A DNA stretch of 64,000 nt from Gammaproteobacteria bacterium (lineage in GTDB: Bacteria; Pseudomonadota; Gammaproteobacteria; Pseudomonadales; Pseudohongiellaceae). Under the pieces are notes generated by a model. It was not told the DNA's origin, did not search any database, and saw only the letters and a program-made list of their open reading frames with translations. The translations under genes were made by a program, and so were the position numbers. Where the stretch lies: the NCBI GenBank assembly GCA_029246545.1, contig JAQWMX010000005.1, positions 310,001-374,000 on the forward strand, in the 5' to 3' direction. Every line of letters starts with the position of its first letter. Within the stretch, counting starts at the first letter, position 1. Positions 54,533-64,000 of this stretch are shown in pieces.

Positions 54533-55840
54533 GTGGCTAGTGATTCTACACGCTTAACTGCAATTAAAATTATGCAGCAGTTACTACTTCAGAAAGGGTC
54601 GCTTTCTACTTTGTTAGACAAATATAATCCAAAAGAAGATAGCGAAAACAAAGCATTGCTACAAGCTATTTGCTATGGCCTTTGCCGACACTATGAGCAA
54701 TTAGATTTTATTTCTAAAAAATTTATAAATAAGCCGTTAAGAAAAAAAGATAAAGATATCCATTGCTTAATTTTAATTGGTGTTTATCAATTATTTTTTA
54801 TGCGAATGCCTGACTACGCAATCATTAATGAATCAGTTGCAACTTGTAGTCAACTTAAAAAAGTCTGGGCTAAAAAATTAGTGAATGCTGTTTTACGGTC
54901 TGTCCAACGCGAAATGGATTCTTTGACTGCTGAGCTGGATACCAGACCGGAAATAAAGTATTCACACCCTGCTTGGTTAATATCTTTACTTAAAAAAGAT
55001 TGGCCAGAAGATTATCAGTCAATTATGCAAAACAATAATCAACAAGCTCCGATGACCCTAAGAGTTAATAAAGCAAACAATAACATTAAGCAATATCAAA
55101 GCAGCCTTGAACAAGCCCAAATACATTCATCAGCAGGCCATCTAACAGACACTGCTCTTATTTTGCATGAACCAGTTTTAGTAAATGATTTACCAGGATT
55201 TTCAGACGGCATAGTTAGCGTGCAAGATGAAGCCTCGCAGTTAGCAATCTCTCTTTTAAACCCAATGAATAATGAAATAATTTTAGATGCTTGTGCTGCT
55301 CCAGGAGGAAAAAGTTGTGCCATTCTTGAAAGGACTTCTGGAGTTTCACTTTATGCAGTTGATAATGATGCACTTCGCCTCAAACGTGTGGAAGAGAACC
55401 TAGAAAGAACTCAAACTAAAGCCACTCTAATCCATAAAGATATCATTGAACAAGCCAATATTTGGCAACGAGAAAATATGCTTTTTGATCGTATACTATT
55501 AGATGTCCCCTGTTCGGCTACTGGTGTAATCCGCCGTCACCCTGATATCAAATTATTACGTCAACCTGAAGACATCAATAAACTTGCTCCTTTACAACAA
55601 GATATTCTTAATGCTGTTTGGCCTTTATTAAAAAAAGGCGGCATTCTACTTTATTCAACTTGCTCAGTACTTAAAACAGAAAATTCTGATCAACTTCTAA
55701 CGTTTATTTCATCAACTAATGATGCACAAGAAGTTTCAATAAAAGCTTCTTGGGGGGTTGCCTGTGAATATGGTCGGCAACTGCTACCTATGTCTAATTC
55801 ACATGACGGTTTCTATTATGCTTTGTTGCAAAAGTGTTAG
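54533..55840 (+). CDS. rsmB: 16S rRNA (cytosine(967)-C(5))-methyltransferase RsmB
   Basis: SAM-dependent m5C967 methyltransferase of 16S rRNA, 435 residues with a GTG start. N-terminal NusB-like RNA-binding domain (residues ~1-140, LLQAICYGLCRHYEQLDFI, RMPDYAIINESVATC), then the catalytic domain: VQDEASQLAISLL, DACAAPGGKSCAILE (SAM motif I), LLDVPCSATGVIRRHPDIK and LYSTCSVLKTENSDQ with both active-site cysteines. Third in def-fmt-rsmB, followed by trkA. Confidence 0.96.
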   Translation: MASDSTRLTAIKIMQQLLLQKGSLSTLLDKYNPKEDSENKALLQAICYGLCRHYEQLDFISKKFINKPLRKKDKDIHCLILIGVYQLFFMRMPDYAIINESVATCSQLKKVWAKKLVNAVLRSVQREMDSLTAELDTRPEIKYSHPAWLISLLKKDWPEDYQSIMQNNNQQAPMTLRVNKANNNIKQYQSSLEQAQIHSSAGHLTDTALILHEPVLVNDLPGFSDGIVSVQDEASQLAISLLNPMNNEIILDACAAPGGKSCAILERTSGVSLYAVDNDALRLKRVEENLERTQTKATLIHKDIIEQANIWQRENMLFDRILLDVPCSATGVIRRHPDIKLLRQPEDINKLAPLQQDILNAVWPLLKKGGILLYSTCSVLKTENSDQLLTFISSTNDAQEVSIKASWGVACEYGRQLLPMSNSHDGFYYALLQKC

Positions 55841-55889
55841 ACTATAAACATCCAAAGCAATGGCTTTTTATTAAAGTTATGGATCAACA

Positions 55890-57263
55890 ATGAAAATAAT
55901 AATTCTTGGCGCTAATAAAATTGGCGCAAGTTTGGCAGAAAATCTCGAAAAAGAAGCCAACGACATCACTGTCGTCGACCCTGATGTTGACCGCTTAAAT
56001 GAGCTTAAAGACAAATTAGATATTGCTACTGCTGTTGGACAGCCTTCTTTCCCTGATGTGCTTGCCAATGCCGGTGCACAAGATGCTGACATGCTGATTG
56101 CTGTAACCGATAGTGACGAAACCAATCTTGTCGCTTGCCAAGTTGCTTTTAGTATATTTCGTACGCCAAAAAAAATCTGTCGTTTACGCGCAAATTCTTA
56201 TGTTAACTCCCCAAAACTATTTGCCGCTGAAGCAATACCTATTGACGTGGTTATCAGCCCAGAAGAAATTGCATCACACTACATAAAAAGCTTACTCGAT
56301 TTACCCGGCTCCTTACAGGTCATGGATTTCGCAAATGGTCTTGTACAGCTTGTTGCAGTCAAAGCAGAAGATGGCGGGCCATTAATTAACCAAGAAATCA
56401 AAACCTTACGCGAACACATGCCTCATGTAGATACTCGAGTCGCTGCAATTTTCCGCAGAGACAGGCCAATAATTCCTCAAGGTGATACTGTCATTGAGCG
56501 TGATGACGAAGTTTTTTTTATTGCTGCCAAAGAAAATATACGTTCAGTAATGAGCGAAATGCGTGAAGTAGATAGCCCATATAAACGAATTATAATTGCT
56601 GGTGGTGGCAACATTGGAGAAAGACTCGCTGCAGCTATAGAAACAAAATATCGCACAAAGCTACTCGAAATCAGTCTGCAACGCTGTGAAATTTTAGCTG
56701 AATCTTTAAATCATACTACTGTTCTTCATGCTGACGCATCTCACAGGGAGATCTTATTAGAAGAAGGAATTGACTCTGCTGATGTGTTTTTAGCGCTTAC
56801 TAATAATGATGAAGCTAATATCATGTCTTCATTATTAGCTAAACGTCTTGGTGCTGGCCGAGTAATGACCTTAATTGCTAACCCTTCTTATGTTGACTTA
56901 GTGCAGGGCGGAGAAATTGATATTGCTATCTCTCCACAACAAGCCACTATAGGCAGCCTGCTTACTCATATACGTCGTGGTGACATTGTTAATGTTCACT
57001 CATTACGTAGAGGAGCAGCTGAAGCAATAGAAGTAATTGCTCATGGTGATAAATCTACTTCAAAGGTTGTTGGTAAAACAATAGACGATATTGATTTGCC
57101 TACTGGAACAACTATTGGCGCCATCGTCAGAGATGACAATGTGTTAATTGCTCATGACAACATTGTTGTTGAGACCGACGACCATGTGATTCTATTTATG
57201 GTTGATAAACGTAAAATTTCCGAAGTTGAAACTTTATTTCAGGTTGGATTTACTTTTTTTTAA
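55890..57263 (+). CDS. trkA: Trk potassium uptake regulatory subunit TrkA
   Basis: Cytoplasmic NAD(H)-binding gating subunit of the Trk K+ uptake system, 457 residues: two tandem RCK-N plus RCK-C units. The second Rossmann motif is canonical (IIAGGGNIGERLAAAIE). The first reads ILGANKIGASLAENLE, with Asn in place of the middle Gly of the GxGxxG pattern. VVDPDVDRLNELKDKLD and VGQPSFPDVLANAGAQDADM follow. 49 bp after rsmB; the order rsmB-trkA-trkH is typical. Confidence 0.95.
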   Translation: MKIIILGANKIGASLAENLEKEANDITVVDPDVDRLNELKDKLDIATAVGQPSFPDVLANAGAQDADMLIAVTDSDETNLVACQVAFSIFRTPKKICRLRANSYVNSPKLFAAEAIPIDVVISPEEIASHYIKSLLDLPGSLQVMDFANGLVQLVAVKAEDGGPLINQEIKTLREHMPHVDTRVAAIFRRDRPIIPQGDTVIERDDEVFFIAAKENIRSVMSEMREVDSPYKRIIIAGGGNIGERLAAAIETKYRTKLLEISLQRCEILAESLNHTTVLHADASHREILLEEGIDSADVFLALTNNDEANIMSSLLAKRLGAGRVMTLIANPSYVDLVQGGEIDIAISPQQATIGSLLTHIRRGDIVNVHSLRRGAAEAIEVIAHGDKSTSKVVGKTIDDIDLPTGTTIGAIVRDDNVLIAHDNIVVETDDHVILFMVDKRKISEVETLFQVGFTFF

Positions 57264-57284
57264 GAGCTCGTTTAGATAGAAACT

Positions 57285-58733
57285 ATGCATTTTCGTGTAA
57301 TTTTTCGAATATTAGGCATCTTATTGATGCTTTTCAGTCTAACTTTGCTGCCACCAGCAGGTTTAGCTTTACTGTTTCAAGATGGCGCTTGGCCCGCTTT
57401 CCTAAGCGCTTTTCTTATCACAATATTCTGCGGGCTCGCTTGTTGGCTCCCAACACACAATGATAAAGCTGACTTAAGAACTCGTGATGGCTTTTTAATT
57501 GTTACTTTATTCTGGACCGTACTTGGCTTATTCGGCAGCATTCCGTTCTTGATGTCTGAAGGGATGCAAATGACATTCACAGATGCCTTGTTTGAATCTA
57601 TCTCTGGACTAACGACAACTGGCGCAACCGTTTTATCCGGCCTTGATGATTTGCCAAAATCAATTCTTTATTACCGCCAACAGCTACAGTGGCTTGGAGG
57701 AATGGGAATTGTAGCAATTGCAGTTGCGATATTGCCCATGCTTGGAATCGGTGGCATGCAGCTTTATAAAGCTGAAAGCCCAGGTCCAGTTAAAGACAAT
57801 AAACTTCTTCCACGTGTAACGGAAACTGCAAAAGCTCTACTATTTGTATATGTAAGTCTAACGGTGCTTTGTGCCGGTGCCTATTATTTTGCTGGGATGG
57901 ACGCCTTTGATGCAATTACACACAGTTATTCAACGGTTGCCATTGGTGGTTTCTCTACACATGATGACAGCATTGGTTATTTTCAAAATCCGGCAATAGA
58001 ACTAATTGCTGTTTTCTTTATGATTATTTCAGGAATTAATTTTGCTTTGCATTTTCTTGCCTTGCGCTCGCGCAGTTTAAAAAGTTATTGGCCTGATACT
58101 GAATTAAAATTTTATTTGTTTTTACTATTTAGTATTTCCTTAATTACCATCTTTGTTCTCATTGCTTCAGGCACTTATCCTGTTAACGAAGCCATACTTA
58201 AAGGCTTGTTTGAAGTTGTATCAATAAGTACTACCACCGGGTTTAGTTCTGCAGATTTTAGTTCTTGGCCTAATTTTCTGCCCTTCTTATTGTTTTATAT
58301 GGCAATCATAGGGTCGTGTGCTGGCTCTACAGGCGGCGGCATGAAAGTCATCCGAATTGTGCTAATTATTAAACAAGGCTTTCGAGAACTGGAAAGACTT
58401 ATACACCCAAATGCAGTTATTCCTATCAAACTTGGTAGCAACAAGGTGCCAGACAGAGTTATGGAATCAGTTTGGGGCTTCTTTTCCGTTTATGTGATGG
58501 CTTATATGTTTATGCTTCTGGCTTTGTTGGCCACTGGCCTAGATATTACAACTGCTTTTACTGCGGTAGGCGCAAGCATCAATAACCTTGGGCCTGGCCT
58601 TGGTGAAGTATCTGAAACATACGGGAATATGCCGGTTTCAAGTAAATGGGTGTTATGCCTAGGCATGCTACTTGGCCGCCTCGAAGTTTTTACTTTACTG
58701 GTTCTTCTAACCCCAAATTTCTGGCGTGATTAA
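57285..58733 (+). CDS. trkH: Trk potassium uptake membrane subunit TrkH
   Basis: K+-translocating membrane subunit, 482 residues with four M1-P-M2 repeats. Selectivity-filter segments visible: SGLTTTGATVLSGLD, VAIGGFSTHDDSIG, SISTTTGFSSADFSSWP and GASINNLGPGLGE. GSCAGSTGGGMKVIR is the conserved loop region before the last repeat. 21 bp after trkA, so co-transcribed. Its stop overlaps the stop of the convergent acyltransferase by 4 bp. Confidence 0.97.
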   Translation: MHFRVIFRILGILLMLFSLTLLPPAGLALLFQDGAWPAFLSAFLITIFCGLACWLPTHNDKADLRTRDGFLIVTLFWTVLGLFGSIPFLMSEGMQMTFTDALFESISGLTTTGATVLSGLDDLPKSILYYRQQLQWLGGMGIVAIAVAILPMLGIGGMQLYKAESPGPVKDNKLLPRVTETAKALLFVYVSLTVLCAGAYYFAGMDAFDAITHSYSTVAIGGFSTHDDSIGYFQNPAIELIAVFFMIISGINFALHFLALRSRSLKSYWPDTELKFYLFLLFSISLITIFVLIASGTYPVNEAILKGLFEVVSISTTTGFSSADFSSWPNFLPFLLFYMAIIGSCAGSTGGGMKVIRIVLIIKQGFRELERLIHPNAVIPIKLGSNKVPDRVMESVWGFFSVYVMAYMFMLLALLATGLDITTAFTAVGASINNLGPGLGEVSETYGNMPVSSKWVLCLGMLLGRLEVFTLLVLLTPNFWRD

Positions 58734-59602
58734 TAAGGCTCTTGCTTGCCCTCTGGCTGATAACGAAAACGTTTATATTCCCACTGATATTGTTCAGGCT
58801 CATCTTTTGCAGCAAGCTCAATCGTTTTGCTTAAGCCTAACAATGAAGTTGGCATATGCTCGGCATATATATCATTGTCTGGCTCTTTAATAACAATGTT
58901 AAAGCCTTGTTCTGTTCGCTTTGCATATGTAAGGAAGGCTTTTGCGCCGGTTTTTTGGATTAGGCGCGAAATCAAGGTCATGGTATAAGCATCATTACCA
59001 AAAAAAGGCACAAAATCCCCCGCTTTAGGCCCAGGTATTTGATCCGGAAGTATTCCTACCATTTCACCTTTTTTTAACGCGCCCAGCACAGCAGCCACCC
59101 CTTTGGTATTAGCTGGGTACATTTTTGCGCTGCCCCTGGATCTAGCCATATACAGCAAAGCATCAAGACCTTTATGTTTTGGCACCTGATATAACACGCT
59201 GCATTCTCCCAAAGTGCTCAAATACACACCCAAAAGCTCCCAGTTGCCATGATGAGGCCCTATTAAGATTACCCCTTTACCTGCACTGCGAGCTCTTTGA
59301 AGCAGGTCGACACCTTCAATATTGTGTACCTTATCCATGATTTTCTCTACCGGCCAAAGCCAAACAGGTCCACATTCAGCTAGCATCATTCCAGTTTGCA
59401 TCATGCTTTTACGCGCCAGAGTTTTTCGATCTTGCAGATTCAAGTCAGGGAAGCATAACTGCAAGTTACAGAGACTGGTTTTATATAACCTAGAATTTAT
59501 AATATAGGCGCAATATCCTAGAATTTTTCCAGAATTTCTCGCCATTTTTAGCGAAAATAGTGACATAAGCTTAATAAAGGCAATGCTTATTTTAATTTTC
59601 AA
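58730..59602 (-). CDS. Lipid A biosynthesis acyltransferase-like (LpxL/HtrB family)
   Basis: Inner-membrane lysophospholipid acyltransferase of the LpxL/LpxM family, 290 residues. The catalytic H-X4-E motif is HHGNWE (in GPHHGNWELLGVYLS), followed by VLYQVPKHKGLDALL and GILPDQIPGPKAGDFVPFFG, the family's substrate-site region. It likely adds a secondary acyl chain to lipid A. Single gene convergent with trkH and divergent from glyQ. Whether it is LpxL or a paralogue cannot be decided here. Confidence 0.9.
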   Translation of the reverse strand: MKIKISIAFIKLMSLFSLKMARNSGKILGYCAYIINSRLYKTSLCNLQLCFPDLNLQDRKTLARKSMMQTGMMLAECGPVWLWPVEKIMDKVHNIEGVDLLQRARSAGKGVILIGPHHGNWELLGVYLSTLGECSVLYQVPKHKGLDALLYMARSRGSAKMYPANTKGVAAVLGALKKGEMVGILPDQIPGPKAGDFVPFFGNDAYTMTLISRLIQKTGAKAFLTYAKRTEQGFNIVIKEPDNDIYAEHMPTSLLGLSKTIELAAKDEPEQYQWEYKRFRYQPEGKQEPY

Positions 59603-59750
59603 TGCTGCAAACCACCGACTTCTCGCAATAAATTTTGGACAAAAGCATACTCTCTTAACGATGGTTGGGCCAAGTTATTCTCGCTATCATAGTCAGTTTT
59701 TAGGATAATTACCGACCTTGAAGGCTTAGGCCATTTAAACTCCACATAAG

Positions 59751-60713
59751 TTGAACATTAGTATTTTGAACAAAACATCAGATATCGACACATCCACATT
59801 CCAGGGTTTAATTCTGGCCTTGCAACAATATTGGGCTGAACAAGGCTGCGTGATTGTACAGCCTCTTGATTTAGAAGTTGGGGCAGGCACATTTCACCCT
59901 GCAACTTTCCTTAAAGCTATTGGCCCTGAAAGTTGGCATTCCGCTTATGTGCAACCATGCCGAAGACCTACTGACGGCCGCTACGGTGAAAACCCCATGC
60001 GTCTCCAGCACTATTACCAATTTCAGGTGATCATTAAACCCTCACCCTTAAATATACAAGAATTGTATCTAAATTCTCTTAAAATTATAGGAATTGACGC
60101 AAATGTTCATGATATACGCTTTGTTGAGGACAACTGGGAGTCTCCTACTTTGGGGGCGTGGGGTTTAGGTTGGGAAGTTTGGCTCAATGGTATGGAAGTT
60201 ACCCAATTTACTTATTTTCAGCAGGTTGGAGGCTTAGAGTGCTATCCAGTAAGTGGAGAAATCACCTATGGCCTGGAACGCCTAGCTATGTATTTACAAG
60301 GAAAAGACTCAATTTTTGATATTGTCTGGGCAAATTCTCCTGCTGGCCCAGTTACTTATGGTGATGTTTTTCATCAAAACGAAGTTGAAATGTCTGCTTA
60401 TAACTTCGAACACGCTGATATAAACACTCTTTTTAAACATTTTGATGATTATGAAAGCCAATGCCAGGATTTAATTGAAAAATCTTTAGTTTTACCTGCA
60501 TATGAGATGGTTCTAAAAGCTTCGCATTACTTCAATTTGCTAGATGCTCGCTCCGCTATTTCTGTAACCGAACGCCAACGTTTTATTTTAAGGGTTAGAA
60601 CACTTGCTCGGCTGGTAGCACAGGCATATTACGATTCAAGGGAAAAATTAGGTTTCCCTTTGGCCCCAAAAGCTTTAAGAGAAGAGCGCATAAAACAAGA
60701 AGGGGGCAAATAA
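59751..60713 (+). CDS. glyQ: Glycyl-tRNA synthetase alpha subunit
   Basis: Catalytic alpha subunit of the alpha2beta2 bacterial GlyRS, about 320 residues. The typical start [20 protein letters not shown] is preceded here by about 14 residues, from a TTG at 59751 or 59766; neither has a strong ribosome-binding site, so the start is uncertain. Signatures: [36 protein letters not shown]-type segment, [15 protein letters not shown] and [19 protein letters not shown]. Directly followed by glyS. Confidence 0.95.
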   Translation: MNISILNKTSDIDTSTFQGLILALQQYWAEQGCVIVQPLDLEVGAGTFHPATFLKAIGPESWHSAYVQPCRRPTDGRYGENPMRLQHYYQFQVIIKPSPLNIQELYLNSLKIIGIDANVHDIRFVEDNWESPTLGAWGLGWEVWLNGMEVTQFTYFQQVGGLECYPVSGEITYGLERLAMYLQGKDSIFDIVWANSPAGPVTYGDVFHQNEVEMSAYNFEHADINTLFKHFDDYESQCQDLIEKSLVLPAYEMVLKASHYFNLLDARSAISVTERQRFILRVRTLARLVAQAYYDSREKLGFPLAPKALREERIKQEGGK

Positions 60714-60716
60714 ACA

Positions 60717-62792
60717 GTGTCTACTTCAGATTTATTAATTGAAATTGGTACTGAAGAACTACCTCCAAAAGCCTTACTGTCTCTATCTAGCTCTTTCAAG
60801 CAGGAAATAGAAAGCAGGCTGACAAAAGCAAAATTAAATTTTACTACTATTGAACCTTTTGCAACACCACGGCGTTTGGCACTTAAAGTTATATCTCTTG
60901 ATGCGAAGCAACCGGACATGCGCCTCGATCGTTTTGGCCCTGCCATAAAAGCCGCATTTGATAATGAAGGAAACCCTAGTAAAGCTGCTGAAGGTTTCGC
61001 TCGATCTTGTGGAGTTGAAGTTAATCAGTTAGATAAAAAAAGTGATGGTAAAGTTGATAAGCTTTTTTTCAGTTCTAATAACCCCGGAGAATTTACAAGC
61101 AGCCTCTTACCAGAAATGATCAACCTCTCTCTTGCCGCATTACCAATTCCAAAACGAATGCGCTGGGGTAGTTCGCGTGAGGAGTTTGTCCGCCCTGCAC
61201 ACTGGATTGTATTATTATTTGGTACAGAATTAATTTCTGCCGATATACTTGGTCTACCTACAACTACTAGCACATTCGGTCACCGGTTTTTACATCCTGA
61301 ATCAATAAAGCTTAATTCTGCCGATGAATATCCAGAAAAACTTAGAAAAGAAGGTGTTGTTGAACCTTCATTCCAACAGAGAAAAGAATTAATTCGTGAA
61401 CAAGTATTACATGAAGCAAAAGTTAAAAAAGCTACTGCAATTATTAATGAAAATTTGTTAGATGAAGTTACGGGGCTTGTTGAATGGCCGGTCGCTCTAA
61501 CTGGAAATTTTGACCCAGCATTTTTAGAAGTGCCAAAAGAAGCTTTAATTTCTTCATTAGAAAAACATCAAAAATATTTTTATTTGCTCGATAAAAATAA
61601 AAATCTTTTGCCGCATTTCATCACTATCTCAAATTTAATTAGTGCCGATCCTGAGCAAGTTATAAAGGGCAATGAAAAAGTAATAGGCCCACGCCTTGCT
61701 GATGCCGCATTCTTTTATGATAAAGATAAGAGCCGAAAACTTGATTCGCATATCGACACATTGAAGCGTGTCGTTTTTCAAAAAGAATTAGGGTCATTAT
61801 TCGATAAATCACAAAGAGTTAAAAAACTTTCTGTATTTATTGCAAAAAACTTATCTCTTAACTCTACTTCAGTTGCCCGTGCTGCAGAACTTTCTAAATG
61901 TGACTTATTAAGCAATATGGTTGGTGAATTTGCTGACTTGCAAGGCATCATGGGTCATTACTATGCAATAAACGATGGTGAAGAAGAATCTGTTGCGCTG
62001 GCTATTGAGGAGCAATACCTGCCTCGCTTCGCAGGCGATATTCTACCATCCGGTGAAAACGGCATCGTGCTGGCACTTGCTGAGCGCCTAGATACAATTA
62101 CCGGCCTATTTGGAATAGGGCAACCGCCAAGCGGATCAAAAGACCCTTTTGCTTTACGTCGTGCTGCACTTGGCATGCTTAGGATCATAATAGAAAAAGA
62201 ATTATCATTAGACATCTATAGTTGTATAAACCAGTCCATTAGCGCTTTTGATTCTTTCCAAAAACAAGAAAATTTAGCACAAGAAATATTGGATTTTATT
62301 TTTGACCGCTTACGGGCACATTATGCTGATCTAGATATCAACACATCTATTTTTCAGGCAGTTGACGCAGTAAGGCCAAATAGCCCACTTACTTTTAACC
62401 AACGATTAAATGCCGTTAACCACTTTTCAAAACTTCCTGAAGCAGAAGCGCTGGCAGCGGCTAACAAAAGAGTTGCCAATATACTGTCTAAGTTAAAAAT
62501 AAAACCTGTTACATCCATAAATAGCTCATTACTTTGTGAACCTGCAGAAATTAATTTACATGAGAAATTACAACAAGTTGTGAAGCAAACAGCTCCTTTA
62601 ATTAAGAATGATAAGTATCAAGAAGCCTTGTCGCAAATGGCTTTGTTGCAAACCCCATTAGATCAATTTTTTGATAAAGTCATGGTTAATGCCGATGATG
62701 TTAAACTAAAAGAAAATCGGCAGGCTCTACTCTATCAAATCCGTCAATTATTTTTACAAGTTGCTGATATTTCATTTTTGCAATCCGCTTAA
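60717..62792 (+). CDS. glyS: Glycyl-tRNA synthetase beta subunit
   Basis: Beta subunit (tRNA binding and structural) of GlyRS, 691 residues, GTG start 3 bp after the glyQ stop. Signatures: LLIEIGTEELPPKAL at the N-terminus, FATPRRLALKV, PIPKRMRWGSSREEFVRPAH-type segment, VEWPVALTGNFDPAFLEVP, KYFYLLDKN, and the HD-like part GHYYAINDGEEESVALAIEE plus GQPPSGSKDPFALRRAALG. Its stop abuts gmhB. Confidence 0.97.
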   Translation: MSTSDLLIEIGTEELPPKALLSLSSSFKQEIESRLTKAKLNFTTIEPFATPRRLALKVISLDAKQPDMRLDRFGPAIKAAFDNEGNPSKAAEGFARSCGVEVNQLDKKSDGKVDKLFFSSNNPGEFTSSLLPEMINLSLAALPIPKRMRWGSSREEFVRPAHWIVLLFGTELISADILGLPTTTSTFGHRFLHPESIKLNSADEYPEKLRKEGVVEPSFQQRKELIREQVLHEAKVKKATAIINENLLDEVTGLVEWPVALTGNFDPAFLEVPKEALISSLEKHQKYFYLLDKNKNLLPHFITISNLISADPEQVIKGNEKVIGPRLADAAFFYDKDKSRKLDSHIDTLKRVVFQKELGSLFDKSQRVKKLSVFIAKNLSLNSTSVARAAELSKCDLLSNMVGEFADLQGIMGHYYAINDGEEESVALAIEEQYLPRFAGDILPSGENGIVLALAERLDTITGLFGIGQPPSGSKDPFALRRAALGMLRIIIEKELSLDIYSCINQSISAFDSFQKQENLAQEILDFIFDRLRAHYADLDINTSIFQAVDAVRPNSPLTFNQRLNAVNHFSKLPEAEALAAANKRVANILSKLKIKPVTSINSSLLCEPAEINLHEKLQQVVKQTAPLIKNDKYQEALSQMALLQTPLDQFFDKVMVNADDVKLKENRQALLYQIRQLFLQVADISFLQSA

Positions 62793-63341
62793 ATGATGCC
62801 TCAATCACTCGTTATTCTGGATCGTGACGGCGTTATAAACCATGACTCTGACAACTATATAAAATCAGTTGATGAATGGATCCCAATTCCAAACAGTATT
62901 GATGCAATAGCTCGCTTGTCGCAAGCCGGCTTTACAGTAGTAGTAGTTACTAATCAATCAGGTTTGGCTCGTGGTTTTTTTGATGAAATAACTTTAGCTA
63001 ATATACACAGCTATATGTGCTCATTAGTTGAAGATTGTGGTGGTAAAATTGAAGCTATCTTTTATTGCCCACATGCACCAAATGATGGCTGTTCTTGTCG
63101 AAAGCCATTGCCAGGAATGCTAAACCAAATAGAAGAAGAGTTTAATTTAAGTGTTCAAAATGCTTATTTTGTTGGTGATACTGAAAAAGATATAGATGTT
63201 GCTTTGACTAAATCTTGTCAGCCAATATTAGTAAGAACGGGAAAGGGAGCCGTTGTTGAAAAACAGTTAAGCCCAGAAAAAAAAGAACGTGTTGTTATTG
63301 TTGATAATTTAAACTTTGCCGTCGATTTCATTTTAGAGTAA
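62793..63341 (+). CDS. gmhB: D-glycero-D-manno-heptose 1,7-bisphosphate 7-phosphatase
   Basis: HAD-superfamily phosphatase of the LPS core heptose pathway, 182 residues. Catalytic DxD is in LDRDGVINHDSDNYI, with VVVTNQSGLARGFFD (motif II), the zinc-binding insert CPHAPNDGCSCRKPLPG, and motif IV FVGDTEKDIDVAL. The ATG immediately follows the glyS stop; the second ATG at 62796 is possible. The glyQ-glyS-gmhB-plsC order is common in gammaproteobacteria. Confidence 0.96.
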   Translation: MMPQSLVILDRDGVINHDSDNYIKSVDEWIPIPNSIDAIARLSQAGFTVVVVTNQSGLARGFFDEITLANIHSYMCSLVEDCGGKIEAIFYCPHAPNDGCSCRKPLPGMLNQIEEEFNLSVQNAYFVGDTEKDIDVALTKSCQPILVRTGKGAVVEKQLSPEKKERVVIVDNLNFAVDFILE

Positions 63342-63363
63342 TGACTTTTTACCTCATACATAA

Positions 63364-64000
63364 ATGTTAAAAATATTTTTATTTATTCGAACTTGTGTTT
63401 TTTATTTGGGCTTTTTTAGCTCACTAATTCTCTGTACTCTTTTTTGTATTACTATCGGAAACTTTTTATCTCTTAAAAACCGATACCATTATTTCCTATA
63501 TTGGAATAAGTTCGTAACAAAGTGGTTAACGTTTTGCTGTGGTGTAAAAATTGCTATAAGCGGACAAGAAAACATACCAAAGCATCCTGTAGTTATACTT
63601 AGCAACCACCAAAGTCCTTGGGAAACTATATTCCTTTATCATTTTTTTTCCCCAGTATCAGCCATCCTAAAGAAAGAGCTTTTAAGTATTCCCTTATTTG
63701 GTTGGTCGTTAGCCATGCTTAAACCCATAGCAATCGATCGCAAACGAAAACTCAATGCAAGACAAGCAATACTCGAACAAGGCAAAAAGCTGCTTGATCA
63801 AAAAATTTCAATTTTGATATTTCCAGAAGGGACTCGAGTTAGTCCCGGAGAAAATAAAAAATACCAATCGGGAGGAGCTGTGCTTGCCATTGAAGCCGGT
63901 GCAACGGTTTTACCCGTTTCACATAATGCTGGCTATTACTGGCCGAGCGGTAAATTTATAAAATCCCCTGGCACGATTAAGGTAACTATCGGTAAGCCAA
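63364..64000 (+). CDS. 1-acyl-sn-glycerol-3-phosphate acyltransferase (cut by window edge)
   Basis: PlsC-family acyltransferase that makes phosphatidic acid from lysophosphatidic acid at the inner membrane. Reading from the ATG at 63364 gives 212 codons open to the window edge. N-terminal membrane segment (VFYLGFFSSLILCTLFCIT), catalytic H-X4-E variant NHQSPWE (motif I), FGWSLAMLKPIAIDRKRK (motif II), ILIFPEGTR (motif III) and AIEAGATVLPVSHNAG (motif IV). It lies 22 bp after gmhB and is probably the true plsC in this operon. The last ~30 residues are outside the window. Confidence 0.94.
   Translation, partial: MLKIFLFIRTCVFYLGFFSSLILCTLFCITIGNFLSLKNRYHYFLYWNKFVTKWLTFCCGVKIAISGQENIPKHPVVILSNHQSPWETIFLYHFFSPVSAILKKELLSIPLFGWSLAMLKPIAIDRKRKLNARQAILEQGKKLLDQKISILIFPEGTRVSPGENKKYQSGGAVLAIEAGATVLPVSHNAGYYWPSGKFIKSPGTIKVTIGKP

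Overview
The window reads as a chromosomal segment of an AT-rich (by eye roughly 40% G+C) aerobic, probably marine gammaproteobacterium. The evidence is the set of neighbourhoods ftsY-ftsE-ftsX, lysM-dprA-tsaC-hemF-aroE divergent from def-fmt-rsmB-trkA-trkH, and glyQ-glyS-gmhB-plsC, which are typical of the Pseudomonadales/Cellvibrionales/Oceanospirillales side of the class. A long poly-serine lipoprotein and a coxMNOP-like oxidase fit a marine cellvibrionad-like lineage. The exact lineage is inference.

Layout. 1-2648 (minus): glycine cleavage genes gcvT and gcvP, the latter cut by the window edge. 3235-9291: a TPR/TonB-C-like periplasmic protein, a two-subunit molybdenum hydroxylase (IorAB type), an acyltransferase and a urate-oxidase-N-type membrane protein. 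9363-16383: ftsYEX, rsmD, a RidA protein, an SNF-family Na+ symporter, coaD, a YfhL-type ferredoxin and mutM. 16469-27467 (plus): hydantoinase A-like protein, then a five-gene envelope locus (poly-Ser lipoprotein, second lipoprotein, inner-membrane TPR protein, inner-membrane PEGA/SUMF1 protein, lipoprotein amidase), then a frameshifted DUF3667-like gene. 27527-32989: aromatic catabolism genes (Rieske oxygenase, AAHS-type MFS transporter, LigB, LigA, divergent aldehyde dehydrogenase). 33122-33917: two small unrelated genes (DUF1761, VOC).

33933-47296 is a large terminal-oxidase region. It contains SCO1, heme O synthase, heme A synthase, a di-heme MauG/CcpA-type protein, a FixH/YtkA-like protein, an unrecognised membrane protein, and a cytochrome c oxidase of CoxMNOP architecture (subunit IV-like, two subunit III proteins, subunit I, subunit II with two fused cytochrome c domains). 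A second heme-O-synthase-like protein, a SURF1 protein, two small membrane proteins and a broken 5' remnant of a canonical coxB follow. This suggests that a second (aa3) oxidase locus once stood here and was lost. 47587-64000 is core housekeeping: gamma-carbonic anhydrase, aroE, hemF, tsaC, def, fmt, rsmB, trkA, trkH, a lipid A acyltransferase, glyQS, gmhB and plsC.

Two themes deserve attention. First, the envelope locus at 18543-26277 looks like a co-transcribed, coherent but uncharacterised cell-envelope assembly; its SUMF1 domain lacks the catalytic cysteines of formylglycine-generating enzymes. Second, there are four broken genes in an otherwise intact region: DUF3667, the coxB remnant, dprA (about a 10-nt loss inside the conserved GSR-x-x-T motif) and the adjacent lysM gene (frameshift plus in-frame stop). 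The dprA lesion bears on natural transformation. No tRNA, rRNA, CRISPR array, insertion sequence or phage gene was found.
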